From Corynebacterium freiburgense (GTDB taxonomy: Bacteria; Actinomycetota; Actinomycetes; Mycobacteriales; Mycobacteriaceae), in contig NZ_CP047355.1 in NCBI RefSeq assembly GCF_030408815.1, positions 2,604,001-2,668,000 on the forward strand: DNA of 64,000 bases, in the 5' to 3' direction. Below the pieces are notes generated by a model. The model saw only the letters and a program-made list of their open reading frames with translations, did no database searches and was not told where the DNA came from. The position numbers and the translations under genes are program-made. Shown here piece by piece: positions 50,995 to 62,935 of the stretch. The first letter of the stretch is position 1, and each line of letters starts with the position of its first letter.

Positions 50995-51774
50995 ATGCGA
51001 ATTGTCAATTGGAATGTGAACTCGATTCGGACGCGCGCCGACCGGGTACTTGACTTTCTACAACGACACGACGTCGATGTTCTTGCCATGCAGGAGACAA
51101 AATGCAAGGATGAACAATTCCCCCACCTGGTGTTTCAACAAGCTGGCTATGAAATAGCGCATGTGGGTTATAACCAGTGGAATGGCGTAGCAATTCTCTC
51201 ACGTGTTGGATTAACCGAAGTAGCTGATCATTTTCCCAATCAACCTGGGTTTGATAAAGATCCCTTAAAGCCGCAGAATCTTGAGGCCCGCGCTCTTGGC
51301 GCTACATGTGGTGGTGTTCGCGTCTGGAGCCTCTACGTCCCGAATGGCCGCGAGATCGCCGATCGGCATTATGATTACAAGCTCCGCTGGCTGGATGCGC
51401 TGCGTCGCCTTGCATTGCAAAGTCCCGAACTTGCCGTTTATCTAGGTGATTTTAATATCGCACCACTTGATACAGATGTTTGGGATATCGCTGCATTTGC
51501 TGGTGCAACACATGTCACCGAACCAGAGCGCGCTGCCTTTGCACTGCTAGAAGATGCGGGACTAGTGGAAACTTCCCGCAGATTTGATGGCGGGTTTTCC
51601 TATTGGGATTACAAAGGTGCACGGTTTCAGCGCGGAGAGGGCATGAAAATTGATTTCCAATTGGCTACTCCTGCCCTAGCAATACGAGCAACCGGCGGTT
51701 TTATTGATCGTGAGGAACGCTCCGGCAAAGGGGCATCAGACCATGCTCCGGTGATCGTGGATTACAACGTGTAA
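50995..51774 (+). CDS. xth: Exodeoxyribonuclease III
   Basis: Base-excision repair nuclease cutting 5' of abasic sites and trimming 3' ends. The 259-residue protein shows the AP-endonuclease motifs: RIVNWNVNSIRTR (Asn), AMQETKCKDEQFP (Glu), SLYVPNGR (Tyr), YLGDFNIAP (Asp and Asn) and KGASDHAPV (Asp-His). The start lies ten bases after the GNAT stop, and its stop overlaps the cls ATG (TAATG). Confidence 0.95.
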   Translation: MRIVNWNVNSIRTRADRVLDFLQRHDVDVLAMQETKCKDEQFPHLVFQQAGYEIAHVGYNQWNGVAILSRVGLTEVADHFPNQPGFDKDPLKPQNLEARALGATCGGVRVWSLYVPNGREIADRHYDYKLRWLDALRRLALQSPELAVYLGDFNIAPLDTDVWDIAAFAGATHVTEPERAAFALLEDAGLVETSRRFDGGFSYWDYKGARFQRGEGMKIDFQLATPALAIRATGGFIDREERSGKGASDHAPVIVDYNV

Positions 51775-53237
51775 TGTTCGAAATTAATTTGGAATGGTGG
51801 CAGACCTTTGGCCTGATTATCGATTACACAATCAAGATCATGGCCATTGGAACCGTCCCTGAGGGACGCAAGCCTGGCTCCTCTAATGCCTGGCTTTTGG
51901 CAATTTTGGTATTGCCCCTTGTTGGTCTTCCGCTATTCCTTTTGATGGGCAGCCCATATATTAATCGGCGTCGTCACCGTGTTCAGCAAGAAGCAAACGC
52001 TATGACGGATGATATTCACTCGGATCTTCCAGATTTGCCCAAAGGCGAAGATGTTGGCTCTGAATTGACATCTATGGTGAAACTTAATCGCCGCCTTACC
52101 GGAATGCCAGCGTTACCTGGTGTAATTACCGACTTGCACTGCGATTATCAAGGCTCTTTTGAACGCATGGCGGAGGTTATTGACCAAGCAAAGGAATATA
52201 TCCATGTGGAGATTTACATCGTCGCTTGGGATTCCAGTACAGATGTATTGTTTCGCGCCCTCGAACGTGCAGTAGCCCGCGGAGTAAAAGTTCGGTTGCT
52301 CTTCGATCAGGTTGGCTCTTGGAAGTATCCCGGCTATTTAAAGTTGGGGCGCCGCCTTACCGCTATTGGTATCGACTGGCACCTTATGCTTCCCCTGCAA
52401 CCCTGGCGTTGGCGTTTTCGACGCCCCGATCTACGCAATCACCGCAAGCTCGTCATTATCGACGGCCGCGTGGGGTTTATGGGCTCACAAAACCTTATTG
52501 ACTCTTCCTACCTCACCCGAAAAAACCGGCGAAAACAACGCCATTGGGTCGATATTATGGTCGAGCTTACCGGACCAATCGTTGCATCGTTAGAAATGGT
52601 TTTTGCCGTTGACTGGTACCAAGAATCCGGAGAAAACCTTAAGATCGAACGCCCCCCAAACGTCGAATCATCGGCGGAAAATATTCTCCAGTTGGTGCCT
52701 TCTGGACCGGGATATACTACTGAGCCAAACTTACGGATTTTCAATACGATCGTCCACCACGCCAAAGACCGGATTATCTTGTGCTCACCCTACTTTATTC
52801 CAGACGAATCTCTACTCGAAGCGATAACTACCGCTTGCTATCGGGGTGTCCAGGTTGATCTATTGGTAAATGAAAAGTCCGATCAGTTTATGGTGGGGCA
52901 CGCTCAATCAAGCTACTACCAGGGATTACTGGAAGCTGGGGTAAACATTTACATGTACAATGCACCAGATGTGCTACATTCCAAGTATATGGTAGCTGAC
53001 CCTCACGGTGATGCAGTTGCCATAATGGGCTCTTCCAATATGGATATGCGGAGTTTCGGCTTAAATTACGAGGTCTCGTTAATGGCAGCACGCGGTGTAC
53101 TGATCGACCAACTCACTGAGCTAACCGAACGGTATATCGAAAACTCGCGTACGCTATCCTTAGAGGAATGGTCCGAACGTGGATTCTGGAGGCGATATGT
53201 CGATAACGCAATGCGTCTGACCTCGGCATTGCAATAG
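51774..53237 (+). CDS. cls: Cardiolipin synthase, phospholipase D family
   Basis: A 487-residue membrane enzyme making cardiolipin from two phosphatidylglycerol molecules. Two N-terminal hydrophobic segments (about 10-25 and 37-60) precede two HKD motifs: HRKLVIIDGRVGFMGSQN near 223-240 and HSKYMVADPHGDAVAIMGSSN near 403-423. The ATG overlaps the xth stop. Length and motifs fit bacterial Cls. It ends the def-GNAT-xth-cls run. The GTTTTCGACGCC word occurs in its middle. Confidence 0.94.
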   Translation: MFEINLEWWQTFGLIIDYTIKIMAIGTVPEGRKPGSSNAWLLAILVLPLVGLPLFLLMGSPYINRRRHRVQQEANAMTDDIHSDLPDLPKGEDVGSELTSMVKLNRRLTGMPALPGVITDLHCDYQGSFERMAEVIDQAKEYIHVEIYIVAWDSSTDVLFRALERAVARGVKVRLLFDQVGSWKYPGYLKLGRRLTAIGIDWHLMLPLQPWRWRFRRPDLRNHRKLVIIDGRVGFMGSQNLIDSSYLTRKNRRKQRHWVDIMVELTGPIVASLEMVFAVDWYQESGENLKIERPPNVESSAENILQLVPSGPGYTTEPNLRIFNTIVHHAKDRIILCSPYFIPDESLLEAITTACYRGVQVDLLVNEKSDQFMVGHAQSSYYQGLLEAGVNIYMYNAPDVLHSKYMVADPHGDAVAIMGSSNMDMRSFGLNYEVSLMAARGVLIDQLTELTERYIENSRTLSLEEWSERGFWRRYVDNAMRLTSALQ

Positions 53238-53343
53238 TGTTTCACCTATCTGGGGGATACACGGCCAGTATTGATTAGGCCGCCAAAAGACTCAACAATA
53301 GAATTAATAATATCGTTATGTTGCGTCTCGTAGGAGCACAAAT

Positions 53344-53820
53344 ATGGTTGAGCGACCACCAATGAATGAAGCCCACCTGCAAGAATTCGCGCGTTCCCTC
53401 TATGGGACCGTTGCATCATTGCGCCGTCTTGCGGAGCGCCCCAATGAAGAATTGGACTTAACTCAGTCGGAAGTAGAAATTCTCTACTACGTCAAGCGGA
53501 ACCCCGGTTGTAGCATTAGCGAAATTGCTAGGGTACGTCAGCTTCGCACCCCAAACGTAAGCTCTACTGTTCGACTGCTTACCAAACAGGGCTTTATTCG
53601 CCGTACCGATAGTACGACCGATCGACGCTGCCAGCAGCTATATCTCACGGAAACCGGACTTGAGTGCATTTCCCGCATCTTTGACTATTGGGCGGAAATT
53701 GTTGGCGGTATTGTCGAGCGTATGAAGCCGGACGATGTCATGGCTTTGCGCGGCTACTCAGATGCTTTTGAAAAGCTCTGGCATGCCGCGCACGAATATG
53801 CCTCGGACACTGGCTCCTAG
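53344..53820 (+). CDS. MarR family transcriptional regulator beside the Bcr/CflA pump
   Basis: A 158-residue winged-helix regulator. The recognition region is NPGCSISEIARVRQLRTPNVSS, followed by RLLTKQGFIRR and a basic wing TDRRCQQLYL. AGGAG lies seven bases before the ATG. It converges with the Bcr/CflA transporter gene and may control it, a common pairing, though convergent orientation makes this less certain. No operator could be identified. Confidence 0.9.
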   Translation: MVERPPMNEAHLQEFARSLYGTVASLRRLAERPNEELDLTQSEVEILYYVKRNPGCSISEIARVRQLRTPNVSSTVRLLTKQGFIRRTDSTTDRRCQQLYLTETGLECISRIFDYWAEIVGGIVERMKPDDVMALRGYSDAFEKLWHAAHEYASDTGS

Positions 53821-53840
53821 CTTTTAAAAAACTGCAGGGT

Positions 53841-56906
<3,066 letters not shown>

Positions 56907-56950
56907 CGCGGAAAGCAATAATCAGCTCGCGCGGCGGCACTTTCGCACTA

Positions 56951-56982
56951 AACCCGTGGTGGTCCGGACCACCAGGGGTTTT
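56951..56982 (+). terminator. thiC terminator
   Basis: AACCC-G-TGGTGGTCC and GGACCACCA-G-GGGTT form a long stem with a G/G mismatch and almost no loop, followed by TT and then ACAGC. The hairpin is strong but the T-run is short. Confidence 0.7.
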
Positions 56983-57189
56983 ACAGCCCGCATTTCAACC
57001 CTGCTTAGGCAGTCGAGCCGGACAGCACCTACCTAACATCGCCGCCTTTCCAGCAGCCCTCCCCGATCCACCAAGGTTTTCTGCAATGTTCATCTGATGT
57101 TTACCTTTTGTAGGTCTATTCGTAGCCCACACGGTGTTGAGTAGTAAGTGTCTAAGTTTCACTCATGAACTCTCGGAGGTTTCTCCACC

Positions 57190-58383
57190 GTGACGCAGCA
57201 ACTCACCACCAGCAGTACGCAGGTGACTCAAGGCCACGTTTCTCGACGCCGCGCATTACCACGCTGGGTGCTTTGGCTTGGGGCATTGGCCACCCTATAT
57301 ATGTTGATTGTTGCTATTGGGATTATTGGCGACGGATTCAAAGGGCTTGGAAAAGACGCAGCTCAAGGGCTTTTCGATTTTGCCACGAATCCTTTTATCG
57401 GCCTTTTTGTAGGAATCTTGGCGACCGCCATTATTCAATCTTCTTCAACCACCACAACTCTTGTTGTTACTGCCGTTGGCGCAGGCGCTTTACCTGTTGA
57501 GGTCGCCGTACCAATGATTATGGGCGCCAATGTTGGTACATCTGTAACTAATACTCTCGCCTCCTTGGGACATATTGGGCATAAAGATGAATTCCGCCGC
57601 GCCTTCGCGGCGTCGACAGTGCATGATTTCTTTAATCTTTTGGCTGTTATTGTCCTTCTACCCTTGGAGCTTTTCTTCCAACCGATTCAACGCTCCGCAG
57701 CATGGTTAGCTGATGCGCTTTATGGGACCGTGCTACCAGAACCGGGTAACGCTGACCTCATTGGTGCGTTAACCAAACCGGCAGTCAACTTACTTGGCAT
57801 GAACGGAATTATGGGATCGCTTCAAGGTGGCATTCTTTCCGCTTCACTAACCATCGCACTAGGAATTGCCGCAATCTTTATGGCAGTACGGTGGCTAGGC
57901 AAGATTCTCCAGATTCTTATGGTTGGTAAGGCCAAGACTATTTTGGAAAAGTCTGTCGGTGGGCACCCAGCTACCGCAATGGCTGCAGGCGTTGGCGTTA
58001 CCGCACTGGTGCAATCTTCCTCCGTTACCACTTCAGTCATGGTCCCATTTGCTGGCTCTGGCGCGCTGACCACAAAACAGATCTATCCGCTTACCCTTGG
58101 TGCAAATGTTGGCACTACTATTACTGCCCTGATTGCGGCTATGGCGGTCACGGGTCAAGGTGCAGCATTGGCGTTAGAAATTGCGCTAGTTCACGTTTTA
58201 TTTAATGTGTTTGGCATTGTCCTTATTTATGTTTTGCCATTCCTCCGCAATATCCCACTAGTCTGTGCAGAATTCCTTGCTAAAGTTGCCACCGAACATA
58301 AGTCGTTGGCATTAGCCTGGGTAGTAACAGTGTTCCTAGCCATCCCTGCGCTTGCAATCTTGATTCATACGCAATTTACATAA
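57190..58383 (+). CDS. Na+/phosphate cotransporter family protein
   Basis: A 397-residue membrane protein with two inverted Na_Pi_cotrans repeats. The duplicated QSSS signatures are visible as ATAIIQSSSTTTTLV (about 76-90) and TALVQSSSVTTSVMV (about 274-288). Each is followed by a GANVGT motif (MIMGANVGTSVTN and LTLGANVGTTITA). The GTG start has GGAGG 11 bases upstream. It probably imports phosphate with Na+. A 75-codon gene follows after 15 bases and ends at the terminator at 58657. Confidence 0.92.
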   Translation: MTQQLTTSSTQVTQGHVSRRRALPRWVLWLGALATLYMLIVAIGIIGDGFKGLGKDAAQGLFDFATNPFIGLFVGILATAIIQSSSTTTTLVVTAVGAGALPVEVAVPMIMGANVGTSVTNTLASLGHIGHKDEFRRAFAASTVHDFFNLLAVIVLLPLELFFQPIQRSAAWLADALYGTVLPEPGNADLIGALTKPAVNLLGMNGIMGSLQGGILSASLTIALGIAAIFMAVRWLGKILQILMVGKAKTILEKSVGGHPATAMAAGVGVTALVQSSSVTTSVMVPFAGSGALTTKQIYPLTLGANVGTTITALIAAMAVTGQGAALALEIALVHVLFNVFGIVLIYVLPFLRNIPLVCAEFLAKVATEHKSLALAWVVTVFLAIPALAILIHTQFT

Positions 58384-58398
58384 ACCTTTGGGGCCTCA

Positions 58399-58626
58399 AT
58401 GAACGACGCCGAACTTGAGCGAATCCACAACGCTGGACTCGACGAGCTTGAACGCATGCTTGCCCACGCTGAAGAAGAAATCAAGGCTCTTCGTGCAGAG
58501 ATAGCACTTCGACGTCAGGAGCAACGACATTTACAGATGCAGGCCCTTCCGGAAGATCTTTCGCAACTTGAAGGCGGTTGGTTAAATCTGGTCAAAGTTG
58601 TTCGAACAATTATGAGTGAGCGTTGA
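58399..58626 (+). CDS. 75-residue coiled-coil protein (paralogue A)
   Basis: A small protein. The first 50 residues are a charged helix (LDELERMLAHAEEEIKALR) likely to form a coiled coil. The C-terminus is ALPEDLSQLEGGWLNLV followed by a short basic end. This tail matches the 47-residue protein at 58791 (LLPENLFSLRGSWALL): LPE-x-L-x2-L-x-G-x-W-x-x-L. Both start MND. It is 15 bases after the Na/Pi gene and shares its terminator. No family recognised. Confidence 0.75.
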   Translation: MNDAELERIHNAGLDELERMLAHAEEEIKALRAEIALRRQEQRHLQMQALPEDLSQLEGGWLNLVKVVRTIMSER

Positions 58627-58656
58627 AACTTCTCCACACGACAGCATGAAGTAGTG

Positions 58657-58699
58657 CGCGCCGAGATACCGTCACAGAAAATCGGCGCGTTTGTCTTTT
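58657..58699 (+). terminator. Terminator after the Na/Pi transporter operon
   Basis: CGCGCCGA (58657-58664) and TCGGCGCG (58682-58689) pair around a 17-base loop, followed by TTTGTCTTTT. Confidence 0.78.
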
Positions 58700-58719
58700 C
58701 AAAAACTTGCTACTTCTTG

Positions 58720-58725
58720 TATAGT
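58720..58725 (+). promoter_or_regulatory. Probable -10 box for the 47-residue gene
   Basis: TATAGT, with a weak TTTTCA 18 bases upstream (58696-58701), would give a leader of about 60 bases to the ATG at 58791. Confidence 0.4.
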
Positions 58726-58790
58726 GGGTCGCATTAACCAATAATGGGTTTTCACCCAAGAAATTTGAAGGTGGTGACACATTCCCCGTC

Positions 58791-58934
58791 ATGAACGACT
58801 CCACACTTACCGACTCCCAGCGTGAATCCCTAGCCCACGCCGAGATTGAACTTCTGCCAGAAAATCTGTTCAGCCTCCGGGGAAGTTGGGCACTACTAAA
58901 GGACGCCTTCCACGAAATTTCTCACGCGGCGTAA
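58791..58934 (+). CDS. 47-residue protein (paralogue B)
   Basis: ATG at 58791, 47 codons, TAA at 58932-58934. The product starts MNDSTLTDSQRESLAH, then AEIELLPENLFSLRGSWALL, then KDAFHEISHAA. The LPEN-L-G-x-W-x-x-L core matches the C-terminus of the 75-residue protein 0.2 kb upstream, so this looks like a shortened duplicate without the coiled coil. No good Shine-Dalgarno box is seen; AAGG lies 17 bases before the ATG. The paralogy is the main evidence for coding. Function unknown. Confidence 0.6.
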   Translation: MNDSTLTDSQRESLAHAEIELLPENLFSLRGSWALLKDAFHEISHAA

Positions 58935-59146
58935 CCATTCACCGCAGGTAATCTTGTGCGTGTATATTCGGGGGGTTTCACCCTTGAACTGGGTTTTGAA
59001 TTTCTTTTTTATGGTTGCCCACCGGCACCGCTCGCCTGGATAAATAAAAGTTATCAATATTGCAGTAGAAAGTGGATTTGGCAAGAGGCAGTAAACTCTT
59101 CAATACACGGTAAGTATGTCATGCGTTTAGTTGAAAGGCCGCTTCC

Positions 59147-59653
59147 ATGTCTACATTCAATCTTGCCCCCTTTGGAGAAGTCTCTGCTGGCCAGTACTAC
59201 AGTCAAATAGCCTCGGTGGAGGGGCAAGAAATTCACATTGAACTCGATTTAGAAGAAATTGAAGCCCTGGACGAAGCGCTCCCTACATTGAACGCATTGA
59301 GTTCTTTTCTCCCGAAACTTAATGAGCATACGCAACGCGCCCATAATGCTATCCTCCGCGCGTTCCACGAAGACCATGAGTGGGCAAAAGCATATGTTGA
59401 CCACCATCTCGCCGAACTGTCTAATGAAGACTTAAAAGCAATCATTGGAACAAATCCTGAGCAAGCTTCTGCTGAGCAACTGGCAAAGAATCTGAGACTA
59501 CACGCCATTAGTTCCGCCCCGCTGTCTGAAGACGATGAAGAAAGCCACTTGGCTAGCTTTGATTTCACAGTAGGGAAGGAATACACAAACTACGTACTCA
59601 CCGTAAAATTCGCACTTGACGCAACGATCTCTGAAATCGCAATGGAAAGTTAG
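59147..59653 (+). CDS. Hypothetical cytosolic protein, possibly DUF2004-like
   Basis: A 168-residue acidic protein without signal or TM segments. It starts with a beta region (FGEVSAGQYYSQIASVEGQE), then a helical middle (ALDEALPTLNALSSFLPKLN; AHNAILRAFHEDHEWAKAYV), and ends in strands (ASFDFTVGKEYTNYVLTVKF). The layout recalls DUF2004 proteins of corynebacteria, but I cannot confirm this by reading. GAAAGG lies seven bases before the ATG. It converges with the ABC permease gene. No catalytic pattern is seen. Confidence 0.75.
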   Translation: MSTFNLAPFGEVSAGQYYSQIASVEGQEIHIELDLEEIEALDEALPTLNALSSFLPKLNEHTQRAHNAILRAFHEDHEWAKAYVDHHLAELSNEDLKAIIGTNPEQASAEQLAKNLRLHAISSAPLSEDDEESHLASFDFTVGKEYTNYVLTVKFALDATISEIAMES

Positions 59654-59710
59654 GCTCTCCAAGCAACACACCCGCACATTGAAAGGTAAGGATCCCAAAC
59701 GTTGCCTGAG

Positions 59711-62125
59711 CTATAGTTTCGTAGCGCGGACAGCCCGGTAGCTAGCACTTAAAGTGCTTAACCCTCCAAAGATCGTACAACCAATGCACACCATTGCCAG
59801 TTGTGGAATATTGAAGTCGAATACCGGTGGGAGTTCTCCACCAGCGAATACTCCCCATACCCCAATAACTCCTGCAGCCGCCCCGAGAACGGTTCCTGCG
59901 ATTGCACCAATTCCGGCAATAGCTAATGCTTCAAGAGCAAAAGCACTCACCACCGTGCGTGGTGTTGCTCCTAACGCACGAAGTAACAGGATTTCTTCAT
60001 TACGTTCGAATACTGATAGTCCAGCTGTAGTCACTACACCTACTAGTGCCACAAATAGCGCCAATAAAACGATTCCTAAGGCGATATAGTGATACCGTTT
60101 CACTAGGTTAAGCGCGTCAATTCTGGGCGCTACCTGCCCAATCACTTCAAGTTCTTGGTTTGCCGCAAGGTCCATAACCTGATCTCTAGCTGCTGGCTCA
60201 ATTCCCGCACCCGCAAAACGAATCCAAAGCACATGTGCTTGTTGTTGCCCTGCTAACCTGTCAAATACTTCTTTGGAGACAATCGCCCCGGCAACTCGAG
60301 ATTCCAAGATCTTTGTTTGCAGTGTAACTTGCTTTGGTCCGGCTACTACGGTGGCTGATTCGCCATTAGGAATTTGATAGGCATCTCCAAGGATGATTGT
60401 GTCCGATGTAATTGGTCCACCGAGAGTATCAGTTCGGAGCATTGCTTGATCTACAGTAGAAACTCCAATGATTTCTGCCTGGTGGTTTGGCTGTCCTGGA
60501 GTTTGAATTGTTACTTCAGCTATGGGTAGTAGACGAGCGGTTTCTACACCACGTATTTCTGAGAAACTATTAAGGGTTTGTTCGTTTATCGCGCCGACAA
60601 GGATAGCGTCTACCGGTGTTTTTCGGTCAGAAAAGTCCAGCGTGGTGGCATATACCGTTGCGAAACCAACAGTAGCCATCGCGGCCAGAGCTGCCACTAC
60701 TGATATTGCTAGAGCAGCGTTTGCGGAACGGTGTACATTTCGCACCATGTTTTCCATCCCAAGGGTAAATGGAATATTGCCTAGCGCTTTGGCAATAATA
60801 CTCAATAGCTTTCCTGCTGCCATAACCAGCGGCGGGAGCATAAGGATTATTGCTATCAAGAAAACTAGACCTCCCGAAACCGAAAGAATTAACGAACGTA
60901 AAGAGTTCGCAAATATAAGCATCCCAACGCTTATCGCTAGCAACAATAATGCGATGATTGCCCTCATCCCCGATATTGTTCGCGCTCCAGGCAACAGCGC
61001 ATATGTATCCACTATTAATGCAGGTGACGCACTGTTTGCTAGTTTGGCAGGGCGTAACGACGCCCCCATTGTGCTGATAATTCCTACGCTCAACGCGAGC
61101 ACTACACTAAGCACCGATACCGAAAAATTAACAGTGGACCCAAGAAAACCACTTTGCCCGTCTACAAATATCTTCGTTGCGGAAATCCCCAGTATTAACC
61201 CAATTATTGAACCCAGCACACCTACAAATAAGCCCTCTTTGCACACCAATAAAAACACAGTATGTTTTGAAGCCCCCAAACACCGCAATAGCGCAAATTC
61301 GCGGCGACGTCGTAAAGCAAACGTTTGGAAAACACTGGCTACAACAATTGCTGTAACTACAACGCAAAGTACGCCGAGCGCAGCCATGACCGACACGATT
61401 AGGTCTGCTTTTGGAGTGCTTGCACGCATTAATCTCTGCACCTCCGCCTCGGCCGAGGTAACCTGAAGCTCATTGTCCCGCACAGCCGGGAGATCGGTAA
61501 TCCGTTCTAAAATTTGAGGATCTTCCGAAAACACATACACTTTGGAATACCCTGCCAAACCATGAGATTCCATAATTTCGGTGTCTTGCGCATAAAGGCG
61601 AAGGGTTCCAGTATCCGTGGCAGCATCACCACCTGGGGAAATAACTCCAACCACCGTGACTTTAATAGTGGGTTTCTGATTATTATCAAAAAGCTGAATA
61701 ACCGAGCCTTCCGAATAGCCTTGCGACCTAAAAACGCTCTGACTTATGGCTACTTCCTGCGGCGCGGTCGGTAATCTGCCAGACACCAATTTTGTTGTAG
61801 CAGAAAATTCCGGAACGCTTTCAATAACCACTTTTGAACTGGTTTTCCCACCTGCGATATATGCAACTGTGTTTGAAAATGTTCGAATCTGCACAGATTG
61901 GTCAAGCTCTGTAATCTCGGCAATAGCAATTTCATCCACACTGTGGTTGGTTTTCGCACTGCCAGAGACCACAACGCCGGCTTGCCCAACGATGGCGCGG
62001 GCACTCGCTTCCAAACCAGATCGAACGGAATCCCCCAATGTAAGTGCAAAGGTGAGCATAAATACGCCGATCGCCACTGTAAAAATCGATGGGATTAGGC
62101 CTCTAAGTTGTAGTTTTCCGAGCAT
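59711..62125 (-). CDS. ABC transporter permease, FtsX/MacB family (fused double unit)
   Basis: An 804-residue permease with the layout TM1, extracytoplasmic domain, three TM segments, then a second TM1-domain-three-TM unit. This is the long form with two FtsX core domains, near residues 255-375 and 680-800. The loops FALRRRREFALLRCLGASKHT and FERNEEILLLRALGATPRT are the coupling motifs of the two halves. It starts immediately after the stop of the ATPase gene (TAAATG). Such pairs export lipids, peptides or drugs or act as mechanotransmitters; the substrate is unknown. Confidence 0.9.
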   Translation of the reverse strand: MLGKLQLRGLIPSIFTVAIGVFMLTFALTLGDSVRSGLEASARAIVGQAGVVVSGSAKTNHSVDEIAIAEITELDQSVQIRTFSNTVAYIAGGKTSSKVVIESVPEFSATTKLVSGRLPTAPQEVAISQSVFRSQGYSEGSVIQLFDNNQKPTIKVTVVGVISPGGDAATDTGTLRLYAQDTEIMESHGLAGYSKVYVFSEDPQILERITDLPAVRDNELQVTSAEAEVQRLMRASTPKADLIVSVMAALGVLCVVVTAIVVASVFQTFALRRRREFALLRCLGASKHTVFLLVCKEGLFVGVLGSIIGLILGISATKIFVDGQSGFLGSTVNFSVSVLSVVLALSVGIISTMGASLRPAKLANSASPALIVDTYALLPGARTISGMRAIIALLLLAISVGMLIFANSLRSLILSVSGGLVFLIAIILMLPPLVMAAGKLLSIIAKALGNIPFTLGMENMVRNVHRSANAALAISVVAALAAMATVGFATVYATTLDFSDRKTPVDAILVGAINEQTLNSFSEIRGVETARLLPIAEVTIQTPGQPNHQAEIIGVSTVDQAMLRTDTLGGPITSDTIILGDAYQIPNGESATVVAGPKQVTLQTKILESRVAGAIVSKEVFDRLAGQQQAHVLWIRFAGAGIEPAARDQVMDLAANQELEVIGQVAPRIDALNLVKRYHYIALGIVLLALFVALVGVVTTAGLSVFERNEEILLLRALGATPRTVVSAFALEALAIAGIGAIAGTVLGAAAGVIGVWGVFAGGELPPVFDFNIPQLAMVCIGCTIFGGLSTLSASYRAVRATKL

Positions 62126-62848
62126 TTATTTGATCCGCCATGGAGATTGCTGCTGTGCCACAAAGTTTCCACCGAGGCCATCGTTAAGTATTTTGCCGTC
62201 TTCAATTTCAATGATTCTTGAAGCCTGTTGCGCTACCACCGGATCGTGGGTCACCATTACCACTGTTTGACCTTGTGATCGAACGCCCTGAGCCAATACA
62301 TCAATAAGGTTCCGGCTGGATTCCCTATCCAAAGCACCAGTGGGTTCATCTGCGAAAACCACCGTAGGTCTGCTTAAAAGCGCACGAGCGACCGCCACTC
62401 GTTGTTGTTGACCACCAGATAGTTCTGCTGGTCTGTGGGATAATCGGTCCTTAATCCCCAGCTTTTCCACGAGGGCTTGCAAATATGATTCATCAACAGC
62501 ACGCTTAGATAATCTCAAAGGGAGAATAATGTTTTCGCGGGCTGTCAGTGTGGGCAGCAAATTAAAGGCCTGGAAAATAAAGCCAATTTGCTCCCTACGG
62601 ATCCTTGTTAATTCGGAATCTGGCAAGCCCGTAATTTCAGTTTCGCCAATCCAACAGCGCCCGGCAGTTGGCGTATCTAACCCCGCCAAACATTGCATAA
62701 GTGTAGATTTTCCTGATCCAGATGGCCCCATTATTGCAACGAATTCGCCATATTGAATACCCATTGAAACATCATTAATGGCAGTGATATTTGAAGCTCC
62801 AGAATAGTATTGTTTTACCAGGTTACGTGCGGTAACTGCGAAATTCAT
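62126..62848 (-). CDS. ABC transporter ATP-binding protein (MacB/LolD type)
   Basis: A 240-residue ATPase with Walker A GPSGSGKST near residues 41-49, Q-loop FIFQAFNLLPTL, signature LSGGQQQRVAVARAL, Walker B VVFADEPTGALD and switch His in VMVTHD. The GPSGSGKSTLMQCLAGLD start region and the TGALDRESS element are typical of the MacB/LolD group that partners FtsX-type permeases. AAGGGA lies upstream of the ATG. It is the first gene of the pair and divergent from the broken hydrolase gene. Confidence 0.95.
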   Translation of the reverse strand: MNFAVTARNLVKQYYSGASNITAINDVSMGIQYGEFVAIMGPSGSGKSTLMQCLAGLDTPTAGRCWIGETEITGLPDSELTRIRREQIGFIFQAFNLLPTLTARENIILPLRLSKRAVDESYLQALVEKLGIKDRLSHRPAELSGGQQQRVAVARALLSRPTVVFADEPTGALDRESSRNLIDVLAQGVRSQGQTVVMVTHDPVVAQQASRIIEIEDGKILNDGLGGNFVAQQQSPWRIK

Positions 62849-62935
62849 TTTGGGTGTCCCTTCAAGTGAAAATAGGGGTGTAAATCAGGAAACACCCTGA
62901 TGTATTCACATAGAGTTCTAATACACGCTATATCT

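Noticed and set aside
60522..61466. A 314-codon plus-strand frame opposite the ABC permease
   Set aside because: Antisense shadow of a well-supported FtsX-type permease; Thr/Ala/Ile-rich translation without motifs.
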